NCBI GenBank assembly: GCA_026004735.1
Contig: BPJS01000001.1
Location: forward strand, 992,001-1,056,000
Origin: Isosphaeraceae bacterium
Lineage (GTDB): Bacteria; Planctomycetota; Planctomycetia; Isosphaerales; Isosphaeraceae
DNA length: 64,000 bases
Direction: 5' to 3'
In this document: piece by piece, positions 25,867 through 34,709 of the stretch
How the letters are laid out: each line of letters starts with the position of its first letter
Position numbering within the stretch: the stretch's first letter is position 1
Translations under genes and position numbers: made by a program
The notes under the pieces: model-generated
What the model was told of the DNA's origin: nothing
Database searches by the model: none
What the model saw: the letters and a program-made list of their open reading frames with translations, nothing else

Positions 25867-27054
25867 ATGGCTCAACGTCCGCGCATCGACCGTGCCCGCG
25901 GGTGCTTCCTCGGGATGGCAGTCGGCGACGCTCTCGGAGCTCCACTCGAAGGCCTCACCTACCACCAGATTCGTTCGGCCTACGGAATGGTTGCCGAATA
26001 CGTCGACGGTGTCCGCGCCTGGCCGAAAAAGCCGTTTCGTTGGCGGGCCCCCGGCCTCTACACCGACGACACCCAGCAAGCCCTGGTCCTGGCCGATTCC
26101 CTGCTCCGGTTCGGACAGATCGACCCGGCCTGGGTCGGTGCCACCTATCTCCAACTGGCCAACCCGCGAGGCTCCCACCTGGGCGCCCATCGCGCCGTCG
26201 GCCGCAGCTTTCGCGGAGTCATCGACGCTCTCGAAGCCGGACGCCACCCCCTCGATTGCGGCCAGACTTCTGCCGGCATCGGTGCCGCGATGCGGATCGC
26301 CCCCCTCGGCATCTACTATGCCGATGCCGACACCGATACCCTGATCGACGCCGTACTGTCGGCCAGCCGCATCACCCACCGCGACCTCCGCAGTCTCGCC
26401 GGCGCCGCCGCCGTCGCCCTTACCATTCGCCGGCTCATCCGCGGCGAGCCCCGTGAACCGAGCCTCCTGTTCAAACTGGCCCACGACATCGCCGCTGCCG
26501 AGGACCAGATCGCCCGCGCCGCCGACGATCTCTCACTGACCGGCCGCGATCACCGCCGCTCCATCTCAATTGCGGTCGCCCGCGTCGAATCGCTGCTTGA
26601 AGTTCACCGCGACGTGGCCCATCAGGCCATCGTCGAGGAGGCCCGCCGCCACGGTCCCGAACCCGACTGCCGTCGGCCCACCATGGGGTTCCCCCCCGCC
26701 CTGATCCCGTGCTGCCTCTACGTCCTGTTCACTCACGAGTCGTTCGAAGACGCCCTGGTCGAAATCGTCAATCTCGGCGGCGATACCGACACCGCCGGTG
26801 CCATCCTCGGCGCTCTGGCCGGCTGCCTCTACGGCGAAGCCGCCATTCCCGTCCGCTGGCTCGATCTTCTCCACAACCGCCTGGCCATCGCCCAACGCGC
26901 GGAGTTGCTCGCCGCCGGATCGCCCTCCCCCACTCCTCCGGAGGAACTGATCGAGACCGAGCGGCAGCTCACCCAGCTCGAATCAAGCCTCCGCGAGGCT
27001 CAGGTCGCGCGCCGCCAGAGCGAGGACGACCTCGGCGCCAACCGCCGCCGCTAA
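25867..27054 (+). CDS. ADP-ribosylglycohydrolase-family protein
   Basis: 395 residues, cytosolic. The family removes ADP-ribose from proteins or small molecules using two magnesium ions. Seen here: RGCFLGMAVGDALGAPLEG at the start, LYTDDTQQALVLADSLL (metal ligands, 66-69) and the C-terminal GGDTDTAGAILGALAG with the second metal motif. The C-terminal extension (about 350-395) is a predicted helical, charged segment (ETERQLTQLESSLREAQVAR). Bacterial members may act on nitrogenase reductase, on ADP-ribosylated tRNA or DNA, or on toxins, and no partner gene is nearby. The next gene begins 45 bp downstream on the same strand. Confidence 0.88.
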   Translation: MAQRPRIDRARGCFLGMAVGDALGAPLEGLTYHQIRSAYGMVAEYVDGVRAWPKKPFRWRAPGLYTDDTQQALVLADSLLRFGQIDPAWVGATYLQLANPRGSHLGAHRAVGRSFRGVIDALEAGRHPLDCGQTSAGIGAAMRIAPLGIYYADADTDTLIDAVLSASRITHRDLRSLAGAAAVALTIRRLIRGEPREPSLLFKLAHDIAAAEDQIARAADDLSLTGRDHRRSISIAVARVESLLEVHRDVAHQAIVEEARRHGPEPDCRRPTMGFPPALIPCCLYVLFTHESFEDALVEIVNLGGDTDTAGAILGALAGCLYGEAAIPVRWLDLLHNRLAIAQRAELLAAGSPSPTPPEELIETERQLTQLESSLREAQVARRQSEDDLGANRRR

Positions 27055-27098
27055 GCCCGATCGCCCCATCCCTCGATCGTGCCGGACCCCGTTCCCCA

Positions 27099-27641
27099 AT
27101 GCCTCCCAACCCGCGCCCCGCCTCAATCCGTCGGCTCCAACGCAAACTCGCCGAAATCGAGGGCTACCTGATGCTGAACCTCCCTCAGCGTGCCCTCGAT
27201 GCCCTGAACGCCCAGAGCTGGACCGGCCTGACCTACCCGGCCTCCGTCCTAACCGGCGAGGCCCTCCGCCAACTCGGCAGGCCCCGCGAAGCCCTCGAAC
27301 ACCTCGAACGCGCCGCGGCCCAGCGCCCGCTCACCCCCGAGCTGGCCATCGCGCTGGGCTGGTGCTACAAACGCACCCACCGCCTCGCCCTAGCCATCGA
27401 GACCCTTGAAACAGCCCGGCGGCTCCACCCCGACGAACCGCTGCTCGCCTACAACCTGGCCTGCTACTGGTCTCTCGCCGGCAACGCCTCCCACGCCCTG
27501 GCCTGCCTTCAGACCGCCCTAAACCTCAAGCCAGAACTCCTGGACCACATCCCCGAAGAAGCCGACTTCAACCCCATCCGCCAGCATCCCGGCTTCGTGC
27601 AGCTCACCCAACGACCAACCGCCGCCCCCGAAATCGCCTGA
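27099..27641 (+). CDS. TPR-repeat protein
   Basis: 180 residues, cytosolic. Several tetratricopeptide repeats are recognisable, e.g. LTGEALRQLGRPREALEHLE, ALGWCYKRTHRLALAIETLE and NLACYWSLAGNASHALACLQ. The last block ends DFNPIRQHPGFVQLT, a typical closing pattern of TPR proteins in this group. TPR domains mediate protein-protein contacts, and no other domain is present. ATG at 27099 is used, 44 bp after the ADP-ribosylglycohydrolase stop, so the pair could be one transcript. Confidence 0.8.
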   Translation: MPPNPRPASIRRLQRKLAEIEGYLMLNLPQRALDALNAQSWTGLTYPASVLTGEALRQLGRPREALEHLERAAAQRPLTPELAIALGWCYKRTHRLALAIETLETARRLHPDEPLLAYNLACYWSLAGNASHALACLQTALNLKPELLDHIPEEADFNPIRQHPGFVQLTQRPTAAPEIA

Positions 27642-27695
27642 CCGGTGGCCCGGCGACTTCCAGGGCGGCGGCTCGCTCTCGATCCCCGCAGACGC

Positions 27696-29030
27696 TCAGC
27701 GTCCGTTGTCGTTCGTAAAGCCCCGCACCCGCGGCGGAATACGCGTGCGACCTCCCGAACTCGGCGCTGCCGCAGACGCTCCCGCATCACCCCCAGCCAC
27801 GGCCGCCGCCGGCTGTGGCGCACTGGTGGCCGTCGCCGGTCCGGCCGGCTGCGGCGTCTCGCCCGGCCGCTCGCCATCACGCCCCTGACCCCGCCGGCCC
27901 CCACCCTGGGGCGGGCCCTGCACTAACTTCGTCAGGTCAAACGGCTCGCCCAGCATCCGGTTGAACTGCTGCTTCTGCCGCGTCGTCAACGCCTTGGCAA
28001 TTGCCGCTTCGGCCCGCTTCAGAAGCTGATCCTCCTCCTCAGCCATTCGGGCCATCCGCTCCTGCATCTCGCGGAACTGAGGGCTGTTGAAAAACGCCCG
28101 CCGATCGCCCGCATCCTGTCCACCACCGCCCGCCGCGGCCGCCCCGCCCGGTGCACCGCCCACGGCACCCCGATTGGCGCCAGGTCCCGCGACACCTCCG
28201 CGAATATTTCCTGGATTCTGAGCTCCACCCGGTCCGCCAAAAGCCCCGGGCCCTCCGGGCCCTCCCTGGCCTCGCATGGCCTCAAAATTCTGACGCATCA
28301 GGTTGACCGCCTGGAGGTCGTATTCGGCCATGATGTTTTGGACTTGTTGAAACTGCTCGGGGGCCAGCATCAGGGATCGAGCGACCTTCTCCTCGGCAAC
28401 GGCGGTCGGCCCGATGATCCGCAGCCGAATCTGTTCCAGCCGCTCGAGTTGCTGTGGGGTGAGGATCTTACTGATGACCGTTTGGCTCTCGCTCTGGAGC
28501 GCGGCCATCGCCTGCTGCATCTGTTCCATCTGTGCCGGATCAAACTGGAAGGGTTGTGGGCCTTGCTGGCCGCGGCCGCCCCGGCCGCCCTGGGCGGGTC
28601 TGAGGTTTCGGAACAGTTCCCGCTGGCGTTCCCGCATCGACTGGGAATACTCACGCAGCCCCTGCTTCTGCTCCTCGGACAATCCGATCTCCTCTTGCAG
28701 GGCCGGCGACTCGAGCAGTAGCCCGAGCATCCCGCTGCCTCCTCCTGGGCCACCCGGTCCGCCGCCAAACCGGCCACCCCGAGCGCCGCCCCGACCGGGT
28801 CCGCCCGTCTGAGCCATCGGAACCCGCTCCGAGACCCTCTGCCTCAGCATCCGCAGCCGAGCCGACGGATCCTGCCAGAACGGCCGCGGCTGATCCTGAC
28901 CCGCCGCCGGGGCTCCCGCCGGGGTTGCCCCATCGGCCTGCGGGCGTTGCCGCGGACCCTGCGCCTGGGCCCCGCCGACCGCGATCATCGTCGCTATCCC
29001 CATCGACGCCAGGATGTTGCGGTGAATCAT
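27696..29030 (-). CDS. Exported Gly/Gln-rich protein with Spy/LTXXQ-like helical blocks
   Basis: 444 residues with a signal peptide (MIHRNILASMGIATMIAVGG). The mature protein alternates Gly/Arg/Pro-rich segments with charged helical blocks such as LSEEQKQGLREYSQSMRERQ, LTPQQLERLEQIRLRIIG and LTTRQKQQFNRMLG. The LTPQQ/LTTRQ pattern recalls LTXXQ (Spy/CpxP) helical proteins, which bind unfolded proteins in the periplasm. This is an analogy, not a firm family call. ATG at 29030 with GAGGG about 9 nt upstream is preferred to a GTG at 29045. A 14-bp palindrome lies 39 bp upstream. It is convergent with the TPR gene, 54 bp apart. Confidence 0.65.
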   Translation of the reverse strand: MIHRNILASMGIATMIAVGGAQAQGPRQRPQADGATPAGAPAAGQDQPRPFWQDPSARLRMLRQRVSERVPMAQTGGPGRGGARGGRFGGGPGGPGGGSGMLGLLLESPALQEEIGLSEEQKQGLREYSQSMRERQRELFRNLRPAQGGRGGRGQQGPQPFQFDPAQMEQMQQAMAALQSESQTVISKILTPQQLERLEQIRLRIIGPTAVAEEKVARSLMLAPEQFQQVQNIMAEYDLQAVNLMRQNFEAMRGQGGPGGPGAFGGPGGAQNPGNIRGGVAGPGANRGAVGGAPGGAAAAGGGGQDAGDRRAFFNSPQFREMQERMARMAEEEDQLLKRAEAAIAKALTTRQKQQFNRMLGEPFDLTKLVQGPPQGGGRRGQGRDGERPGETPQPAGPATATSAPQPAAAVAGGDAGASAAAPSSGGRTRIPPRVRGFTNDNGR

Positions 29031-29068
29031 CGTCGAAACCCTCACTCTGCCTCACGCGACCGACGACC

Positions 29069-29082
29069 TCGGAATATTCCGA
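29069..29082. promoter_or_regulatory. Perfect 14-bp palindrome, candidate operator
   Basis: TCGGAATATTCCGA is self-complementary throughout and sits 39 bp upstream of the ATG at 29030, a usual place for an operator or for part of a promoter. No regulator gene is next to it. Confidence 0.45.
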
Positions 29083-29210
29083 ATCTCCCGGACACGGTGC
29101 GGACGCCGGGCCTGCTCAGAATCAGCGTCAAGCGCCCCGATCCGGGACCGGCTTTTTGTTCCCGATTTTCGATCCTAACCACGCCTAGAGGCTAAGGATA
29201 GCGCCAAAAT

Positions 29211-29252
29211 TTCCAAATCCGCTTCCATCCCTCCCCAGCCGAGCGGCCCTCG
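29211..29252. repeat. Direct repeat copy 1 (imperfect 42-bp pair)
   Basis: Aligns without gaps to 29308-29349 with 35 of 42 bases identical by eye. Similarity may extend to about 29275. It looks like a decayed duplicate of the 3' end of the neighbouring membrane-protein gene. Confidence 0.6.
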
Positions 29253-29307
29253 ATGCCAACCCCGGAGCGTGCCGTCCGCACCCGGACGTTTCGAAGAGCC
29301 TCAAGTT

Positions 29308-29349
29308 TTCCAAACCCGCTTTCGTCCACTCCTAGCCGAGCGGCCCTCG
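29308..29349. repeat. Direct repeat copy 2 (imperfect 42-bp pair)
   Basis: Partner of 29211-29252, offset by 97 bp. This copy contains the stop codon and last codons (RGPLG) of the gene at 29332-30042. Confidence 0.6.
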
Positions 29350-30042
29350 GAGCCAGACCCACAGCGCGCCGGCGGCTCCCATCGCCGCTACGCTGAGCAC
29401 AGCCCGATAGACCATGCCCCGCCGGCCGATTCCCCCCTTCGACCATCGCTCCAGCGAACCGACCACATTCATCCCCAACAGCCAGACCAGCAGGAGTACA
29501 AGATACCCAAAGCCCCGCTCCAGCCAGCCTCGGAGATCCGGAACGACCGGGTGGTCGGCCGACTCGGGGCGGCTCCAGGCCGGATCGACCACGGTCAGCT
29601 CGACCACCCGCCGCGCCTCGGAGCGTCCATCCCGGACGCTCACTTCCAAAACCGCCGGTCGAGCGGTGGGACCGGTGGGAACACCTTCGATCGTAGCGCG
29701 AAGCGGATCCCAGACCATTCCCGGCGGCAGCTCGCCGGTGAGCGACCACCGGTAATCCCCTCGCCCGCCGGTCACAGCCAGCGCCAGGGCGTACCGCCGC
29801 CCGACCATCGCATCCGGCAACCGCTCGGGCGTCGCAATCTCCAGAACCGGTCTGGCCGACTCGTCCCCCCCGATCGGCCGGTGCCCGTCGGCCCGCGGAA
29901 TCAACGCCATAATCACCATCGTCAGCAGCAGAATGAACAACAGCGCACCCGTCAACTTGGTGACCACCACCGCGACGAACGAATCCTCGCCCGATCCGCC
30001 CAACTCCGAGACCGCGTACCGTCCGCGCCGCGCATAACGCAT
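29332..30042 (-). CDS. Membrane protein with an extracytoplasmic putative Ig (He_PIG-like) domain
   Basis: 236 residues. One N-terminal transmembrane segment (KLTGALLFILLLTMVIMALI, about 29-48) is followed by an extracytoplasmic domain with the putative-Ig pattern GDYRWSLTGELPPGMVWDPL and then IEGVPTGPTARPAVLEVSVRD. Two further hydrophobic segments lie near the C-terminus (YLVLLLVWLLGMNVVG and VLSVAAMGAAGALWVWL). Such Ig modules usually mediate binding. The short cytoplasmic start is Arg-rich (MRYARRGRYAVSE). ATG at 30042 is chosen over 30171 because the earlier residues look non-coding. Divergent from the Tat-exported protein at 30161. The 3' end is part of an imperfect direct repeat. Confidence 0.7.
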   Translation of the reverse strand: MRYARRGRYAVSELGGSGEDSFVAVVVTKLTGALLFILLLTMVIMALIPRADGHRPIGGDESARPVLEIATPERLPDAMVGRRYALALAVTGGRGDYRWSLTGELPPGMVWDPLRATIEGVPTGPTARPAVLEVSVRDGRSEARRVVELTVVDPAWSRPESADHPVVPDLRGWLERGFGYLVLLLVWLLGMNVVGSLERWSKGGIGRRGMVYRAVLSVAAMGAAGALWVWLRGPLG

Positions 30043-30160
30043 GGCCCGCCCTCTGGCCTTCAGGCCACTTCCGACTTCGCATCTGCCTCGTAGATTTCGG
30101 CCGCTTCGCCCGCAACAATCCACCAATCCGGACTGGCCCGCCTTGCCCGGAGGTCCTCCC

Positions 30161-31576
30161 GTGACTCGCAAACCCAGCCGTCGCGATCTGCTCCGCCTAA
30201 CCGGCGCCGGCCTGGCCGCACCGTTTGGCCTCTCGTCCCGTCCTCAACCCAACCCCGACCCGCCGCTCGGCGATCGTCCGCCCCCGCCACCCCCCAGCCT
30301 GCAAATTCTCAACCCGCTCGATCGCGTCCCCGTCTCGCTGATCGTCGACGACTCCACCGCGCTGGTCAATCTGGCTCACTTCGCGATCCCGCAATTCGCC
30401 GAAGTCTTCCCCTCCCAATACCGCCAACCTTGGCGCCAACTCCCCCGCGAGATTCCCGACCGCTTCGTCGCGCGGTTCGCCGCCTGGTGTGCCGAGCACC
30501 ACGTCCGCGGCAAGTACAGCATGGTTCCCTACCCGGCCTGCGTCGGCTGGCTCGACCGCGACCTGCCCGGCTGGTCCAAAGCCCAACTGGAGGCCAGCCT
30601 CGAACTGGTTCGCCGCGAACTGCTTCCCGCCTGGGATATCCATCCCGAGATGGTCTCCCACACCTGGGCCATCGACACCCGCACCGGGCGTCCTCTCGCC
30701 GACCGCTCCCAAGACGCGATGGAAAACTGGGGCTTCAGCCAGAACAAGTCGGCCGATGAGCTGACCGACTACCTGGCCTACGCCCTCAGCATCCTCCGCA
30801 ACGTCGGCTTGCCGTGCGCGGGCATCACCACCCCCGGCGGGTTTGGCAGCCGCAATCTCGCCAACCTCTCTCAGGCCGTCGCCGAGTCCGTTCGCGACAT
30901 CTTCTCCGCTCCCATTCCCCATTACTTCCGCCACGTGTACGAAGACGATCGCTCGGTCGCGCCTCGTGTCGAACGAGCCTCTGGCCTCGACGGCGACGAC
31001 CCGCGCTGCGTTGTCTCGATCATCGGCTGCACCGGCGACTGGTTCGGCGGCTGGGACGGCCTGGAACCTGGCTCAGCCGATCGGTTCCTCTCCGCCGATG
31101 GTCGCTCCGGCCGGTTGGCCGACGTGATCGCCCGCGGCGAGCCGGCCGTCATGGTCGGCCACTGGCCCGGCTTCTACGCCAACGGGACCGAGCACGGCTT
31201 CCGCGTCTTCCAGGATGTGGTCGCCCGGCTTGAGACCCATGCCGCCGATCGGCTCATCTGGATGAATCTCTCCGAGCTGGCCCGGTATTGGGCCGCCCGC
31301 GAGCTGACTCGAATCGAGGCCGACGCTGACCCGGCCACTCACCGGACCCAGGCCGTCCGCTTCATCGCACCGTTCCCGTGCCCAGGCTTCACGCTCCGGA
31401 TCCATCAGCCCGCCGGATCGGTGCTCCGCTTGGCGACGGCAACGGCCCTCCGGCCGCTGGCCTCGGTCGAGAATCGCCGCTGCCTCCAGCCCGGCACAAC
31501 CTGCCAGGACGGCAACGCCCTGCTCGTCTGCTTCGACCTGCCCCGTGGCTCCTCCACGCTCCAGGTCGGCCGCTGA
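30161..31576 (+). CDS. Tat-exported protein, putative polysaccharide-deacetylase-like fold
   Basis: 471 residues. GTG at 30161 with GGAGG 7 nt upstream is the start. The N-terminus has a twin-arginine signal SRRDLLRLTGAGLAAPFGL. Downstream, VSLIVDDSTAL (61-68), HPEMVSHTWAID (161-172) and GITTPGGFGSRN resemble, in order, the Asp/His/Pro landmarks of NodB-type polysaccharide deacetylases. The match is partial and has not been verified, so this is a tentative fold call. Tat export implies folding or cofactor binding before transport. The protein is convergent with nothing nearby and is followed 74 bp later by the thiazoline-carboxylate hydrolase gene. Confidence 0.6.
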   Translation: MTRKPSRRDLLRLTGAGLAAPFGLSSRPQPNPDPPLGDRPPPPPPSLQILNPLDRVPVSLIVDDSTALVNLAHFAIPQFAEVFPSQYRQPWRQLPREIPDRFVARFAAWCAEHHVRGKYSMVPYPACVGWLDRDLPGWSKAQLEASLELVRRELLPAWDIHPEMVSHTWAIDTRTGRPLADRSQDAMENWGFSQNKSADELTDYLAYALSILRNVGLPCAGITTPGGFGSRNLANLSQAVAESVRDIFSAPIPHYFRHVYEDDRSVAPRVERASGLDGDDPRCVVSIIGCTGDWFGGWDGLEPGSADRFLSADGRSGRLADVIARGEPAVMVGHWPGFYANGTEHGFRVFQDVVARLETHAADRLIWMNLSELARYWAARELTRIEADADPATHRTQAVRFIAPFPCPGFTLRIHQPAGSVLRLATATALRPLASVENRRCLQPGTTCQDGNALLVCFDLPRGSSTLQVGR

Positions 31577-31650
31577 ACCCGCCGGAGCATTCCAGCACAC
31601 CCCTGCACCCCCTAGCCCCGCTCAACCCCGCCGTGGAGTCGACCCCCCCC

Positions 31651-32136
31651 ATGTCCGATCCCGCCAGCCGGCTCACGCTGCTCGAACGCCGCGAGATCGA
31701 GGCCCGGATCGTTGGCCCGCTGCTTCGCGGATTCATCGACGAATTTGGCCGCGAGCGCACCCTGGCCGTCGTGCGTCGCGTGATCGCCGATCTGGCCCGC
31801 CAAACCGGCGCCGATCTAGCCCGCTCGCTCGGCGATGTCAGCCTGGCTGCCTTTGCCTCGATCCTGGATCAATGGCGGGCCGGCGGCGCCCTCGAAATCG
31901 AGCTGCTTCGGCTCGACCCCGATCATCTCGACTTCAACGTGACACGCTGCCGCTTCGCTGAAATGTATCGCGCGCTTGGGCTTGAGGATCTCGGATTCAG
32001 CCTCTCCTGCTGCCGCGATTTCGCCGTCATCGAAGGCTTCAACCCCGAACTGACGCTCGACCGCACCCAGACCCTGATGGAGGGCGCTCCCTGCTGCGAC
32101 TTCCGCTTCCGCCGCCGCTCGGCCAGCCAGCCGTAA
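31651..32136 (+). CDS. L-2-amino-thiazoline-4-carboxylate hydrolase-like protein
   Basis: 161 residues, cytosolic. The C-terminal half has FNVTRCRFAEMYRALGLEDL, FSLSCCRDFAVIEGFNPEL and LDRTQTLMEGAPCCDFRF, which are the characteristic Cys-containing blocks of the ATC hydrolase family. The founding enzyme of the family opens 2-amino-thiazoline-4-carboxylate in cysteine metabolism. Most homologues are uncharacterised. The three cysteine pairs/positions of the core (RC, CC, CC) are all present. The upstream 74 bp and downstream 113 bp hold no further gene. A ribosome site is not obvious (C-rich run before the ATG). Confidence 0.82.
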   Translation: MSDPASRLTLLERREIEARIVGPLLRGFIDEFGRERTLAVVRRVIADLARQTGADLARSLGDVSLAAFASILDQWRAGGALEIELLRLDPDHLDFNVTRCRFAEMYRALGLEDLGFSLSCCRDFAVIEGFNPELTLDRTQTLMEGAPCCDFRFRRRSASQP

Positions 32137-32249
32137 TCCCCGGTTCAAGTCCGCAGGCCCGATCGGTCGATTCTGAGGATCGTGCGGGTTGTGCGGGATC
32201 GCCGGCAGCGCCGCGGCTCGAATCACCGGAAACCTTAGCGGAATCGCTC

Positions 32250-33488
32250 ATGACGGCTCCTGTCAGTCACCGCGTCGCTCCCTGGGCGTATCCGGCCACT
32301 TGGCTTTTGCTCGCGCTGGCCTTTGCCTTTCCCTTCTTCTTGATGGTGCTCGACCCCCACCTGATGTTCGAGCGCGGCTGGGAGCAGTACGTCGGCACCT
32401 CGATCTATCTCTGGGCCATTGTCACCTTGGGCCTGCTGCTGGCCCGGATGAGCCGCAACGAGCGGGTTTTCGACCAGTCCGCCCGGTTTCTCGACGACCC
32501 TGGGTCGATCCCGACGGGCGGTTCCTTGCTGCTCCCAGCACGGCTTCGCTTGCTCACCGCCCACGCAGCCGAACGCGTCCCCGCCATCCAGCTCATGGAG
32601 CTAAACCGCGAAAGCTCTTCGCTCGACCAGGAACACGCCCACGGTCAATTCACCGTCACCCGCTACATCCTCTACCTGCTGCCGGTCATCGGCTTTATCG
32701 GTACCGTCGAGGGGATCAGCAAGGCGCTCATGAACATCAGCAAGGTCTTACCCCTCGTCAAGGAACTCGACGGCTTCCTGAGCAACCTGACCGGTGTCAC
32801 AGCCGCTCTCCAAATCGCCTTCGACAGCACCCTGCTGGCCCTCTTCCTCAGCGCGGCCCTAATGCTTGTGCAAACGCTGGTGATCCGCCGTTCCGACGAC
32901 CTGCTCGCCCGCGTCGACGGTTGGATCGTCACCCACGCTCTGCCGCGGCTTGCGACCCTCGGCACACCCGCCGAGCCGATCGACCGCGCAGCCCAGAGCC
33001 TGCACGAACTGGCCAATCGGCTCGATGCCGGCCTCGGCCACTCGGTTGCCCAATTCTCGGCAGCCATCGACCGCCTGACCGCCTCGCTGGCTCAGTTCGA
33101 GCGCGGCGCCCTGGCCGTCGCTCGCCTCGACGACCTTCTGGCCTCCGTGACCGACGCCGCCGATGTCGGCCGCAAGGCCGCCGCCAGCCTCGCCCGGCTC
33201 GAGACCGCCGCCGCCCAAATCCGATCTCCCGATGAGCGCCTCGACTCCATCCGCCGCGGCGTCGACCGCGCCAGCGCTGCCATCGAGTCCCTCGCCGATC
33301 AATGGTCAGCCAGCTTCGAAAAGGCTAGTCGCACCAGTCAGGAACAACTGGCCCGAACCCTGGGCAGCCTCAAGGACGCCCTCGAACTGCTCCACGTCAG
33401 CATCGACCAGGGCAATTCCCTCTATCGGTCGATCGTCAAAAAAATCGTTCCCTACCCCACTCTCGCGCCCGACAGCGAGGCTGCCTAA
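32250..33488 (+). CDS. MotA/TolQ/ExbB-family proton-channel-like protein
   Basis: 412 residues. Two transmembrane segments near the N-terminus (about 17-34 and 50-66), then a long cytoplasmic loop, then the MotA/ExbB core: YILYLLPVIGFIGTVEGIS and LTGVTAALQIAFDSTLLALFLSAALM. The C-terminal half (about 240-412) is a long alpha-helical, Ala/Leu/Ser/Asp-rich region, probably a coiled coil. Family members form ion-driven motors with an ExbD/TolR or MotB partner, which is not seen within the window. The size is larger than ordinary ExbB (about 240), owing to the C-terminal extension. It is convergent with the hypothetical gene at 33555. Confidence 0.82.
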   Translation: MTAPVSHRVAPWAYPATWLLLALAFAFPFFLMVLDPHLMFERGWEQYVGTSIYLWAIVTLGLLLARMSRNERVFDQSARFLDDPGSIPTGGSLLLPARLRLLTAHAAERVPAIQLMELNRESSSLDQEHAHGQFTVTRYILYLLPVIGFIGTVEGISKALMNISKVLPLVKELDGFLSNLTGVTAALQIAFDSTLLALFLSAALMLVQTLVIRRSDDLLARVDGWIVTHALPRLATLGTPAEPIDRAAQSLHELANRLDAGLGHSVAQFSAAIDRLTASLAQFERGALAVARLDDLLASVTDAADVGRKAAASLARLETAAAQIRSPDERLDSIRRGVDRASAAIESLADQWSASFEKASRTSQEQLARTLGSLKDALELLHVSIDQGNSLYRSIVKKIVPYPTLAPDSEAA

Positions 33489-33554
33489 GCCCGCCGAGCC
33501 AATCGGCCTGGTCTAGCTTGCCCAGGTTCGGCCCGACCGATCCGTCACCTTGTC

Positions 33555-34610
33555 TCAGGGGCCCGTGAACCCCCACCGCAGCTCAAACGTCTCGACCTGA
33601 GCGCCGTCCGGAGTCACAAAGCGACGGCGGCGAACCTGCGGCTGGCCGTCCGCCCCCAGATTCCCCGGCTCGTCCGCGCCACCACCCAGCCCCGGCTCCG
33701 GCGGCGGTGGAACATCCAGCCCCGGACCTGGCGGAAGCTGAAGACCTCCTCGATCCTTGAACCGCAAGGCTAAGGCCCGCTGCGCCCGCATCATCGCCTC
33801 CGCCTCACGCTCAAACGCCTCCATCTCCCTCCGGAGTTTATCGAAGACGGCCTCGAATCGATCGTCTTGACCCGGCATCAGCCCCCGCTCGCCCCACCCC
33901 GGTCGCGCCCGGAGCAATTGTTCCATCACCCGCCGATGGGCCTCCATCTGCTGCCGCATCAATGCCTCAACCTCACGCGGACCCAGGACAAGCAACCCAG
34001 GGTCCCCAAACGGTCCAAACAGCGGCCGCCGGGGCGCCGCGGCAATCGCCTTGCCCGCCTCCTCCTTGGCCTTCTGAAGCTCCTCCCGCTCCTTTCGAAT
34101 CCGCTCGGCCTCCTTCTCGATCTCGGCCAACGCCGCCGCTGCCGATTCCGAGCCTGGCTGAACCTCGGATGCGTCAGCCGGCTCTTGAGGCCGTTCCGGA
34201 GCCTTCGCCAGATCCGACGCCGATTCGGCCGATTCCGCTCCAGCCTCCGCAACCAACTCGGATCGTCGCGCATCGGCTTCACCATCGCCCGACGATCCGG
34301 ACTCCCCGGCCCCGGCGTCCCCCTCGGCCGACAAACCCGACGGCTCGGCAGGCTCAGCGGCCGCCGCCACGCTCGATCCCATCCCAGCCGCCGGCGACCC
34401 CTTCGTTTCCCACGGCCACTCCCAATACCAGTCGGATTGGCTCAGCCGATAGCCCAAGACTCCTAACGAAAGCAAAATCAAGACGGCCGCCGGCCAGAGC
34501 TGTCTCCGGCGCCGTGGCGTCACTGGCGCTGCCATCCGCTCCAAGTGCGAAGCCGTGTCGGCCGGAGACTCCCGACCGGTTGGCTCGCAGCGTTCGGGCA
34601 TTTCACCCAT
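33555..34610 (-). CDS. Single-TM protein with coiled-coil and Pro/Gly-rich tail
   Basis: 351 residues, not recognised. One transmembrane segment (LWPAAVLILLSLGVLGYRLS, about 38-57) follows a cytoplasmic Arg-rich start (RRRRQ). Then come an acidic Ala/Ser/Glu-rich linker, a charged helix (EKEAERIRKEREELQKAKEE) and further helical Glu/Arg/Gln blocks (REVEALMRQQMEAHRRVMEQ). The final part is Pro/Gly-rich. Such architecture fits an envelope scaffold or stalk. Nothing points to catalysis. It may be co-transcribed with the FG-GAP gene upstream (99-bp gap). Confidence 0.6.
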   Translation of the reverse strand: MGEMPERCEPTGRESPADTASHLERMAAPVTPRRRRQLWPAAVLILLSLGVLGYRLSQSDWYWEWPWETKGSPAAGMGSSVAAAAEPAEPSGLSAEGDAGAGESGSSGDGEADARRSELVAEAGAESAESASDLAKAPERPQEPADASEVQPGSESAAAALAEIEKEAERIRKEREELQKAKEEAGKAIAAAPRRPLFGPFGDPGLLVLGPREVEALMRQQMEAHRRVMEQLLRARPGWGERGLMPGQDDRFEAVFDKLRREMEAFEREAEAMMRAQRALALRFKDRGGLQLPPGPGLDVPPPPEPGLGGGADEPGNLGADGQPQVRRRRFVTPDGAQVETFELRWGFTGP

Positions 34611-34709
34611 CGGACAAACCCTTAGCCCTGACTCGATATTCGATCGCCGATCACGGCAGTGTTTCTTCGCCGGTCGCGGCCGTTTTGTTCATTTTCCGGA
34701 CCGATCGGG

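Noticed and set aside
29192-30118. 308-residue minus-strand frame overlapping the Ig-membrane gene
   Set aside because: No domain or signal; the real gene in the neighbouring frame has a transmembrane segment and Ig pattern.
32141-32155. tRNA T-arm-like GGTTCAAGTCC
   Set aside because: No acceptor or anticodon stem can be formed upstream, where the thiazoline-hydrolase gene ends.
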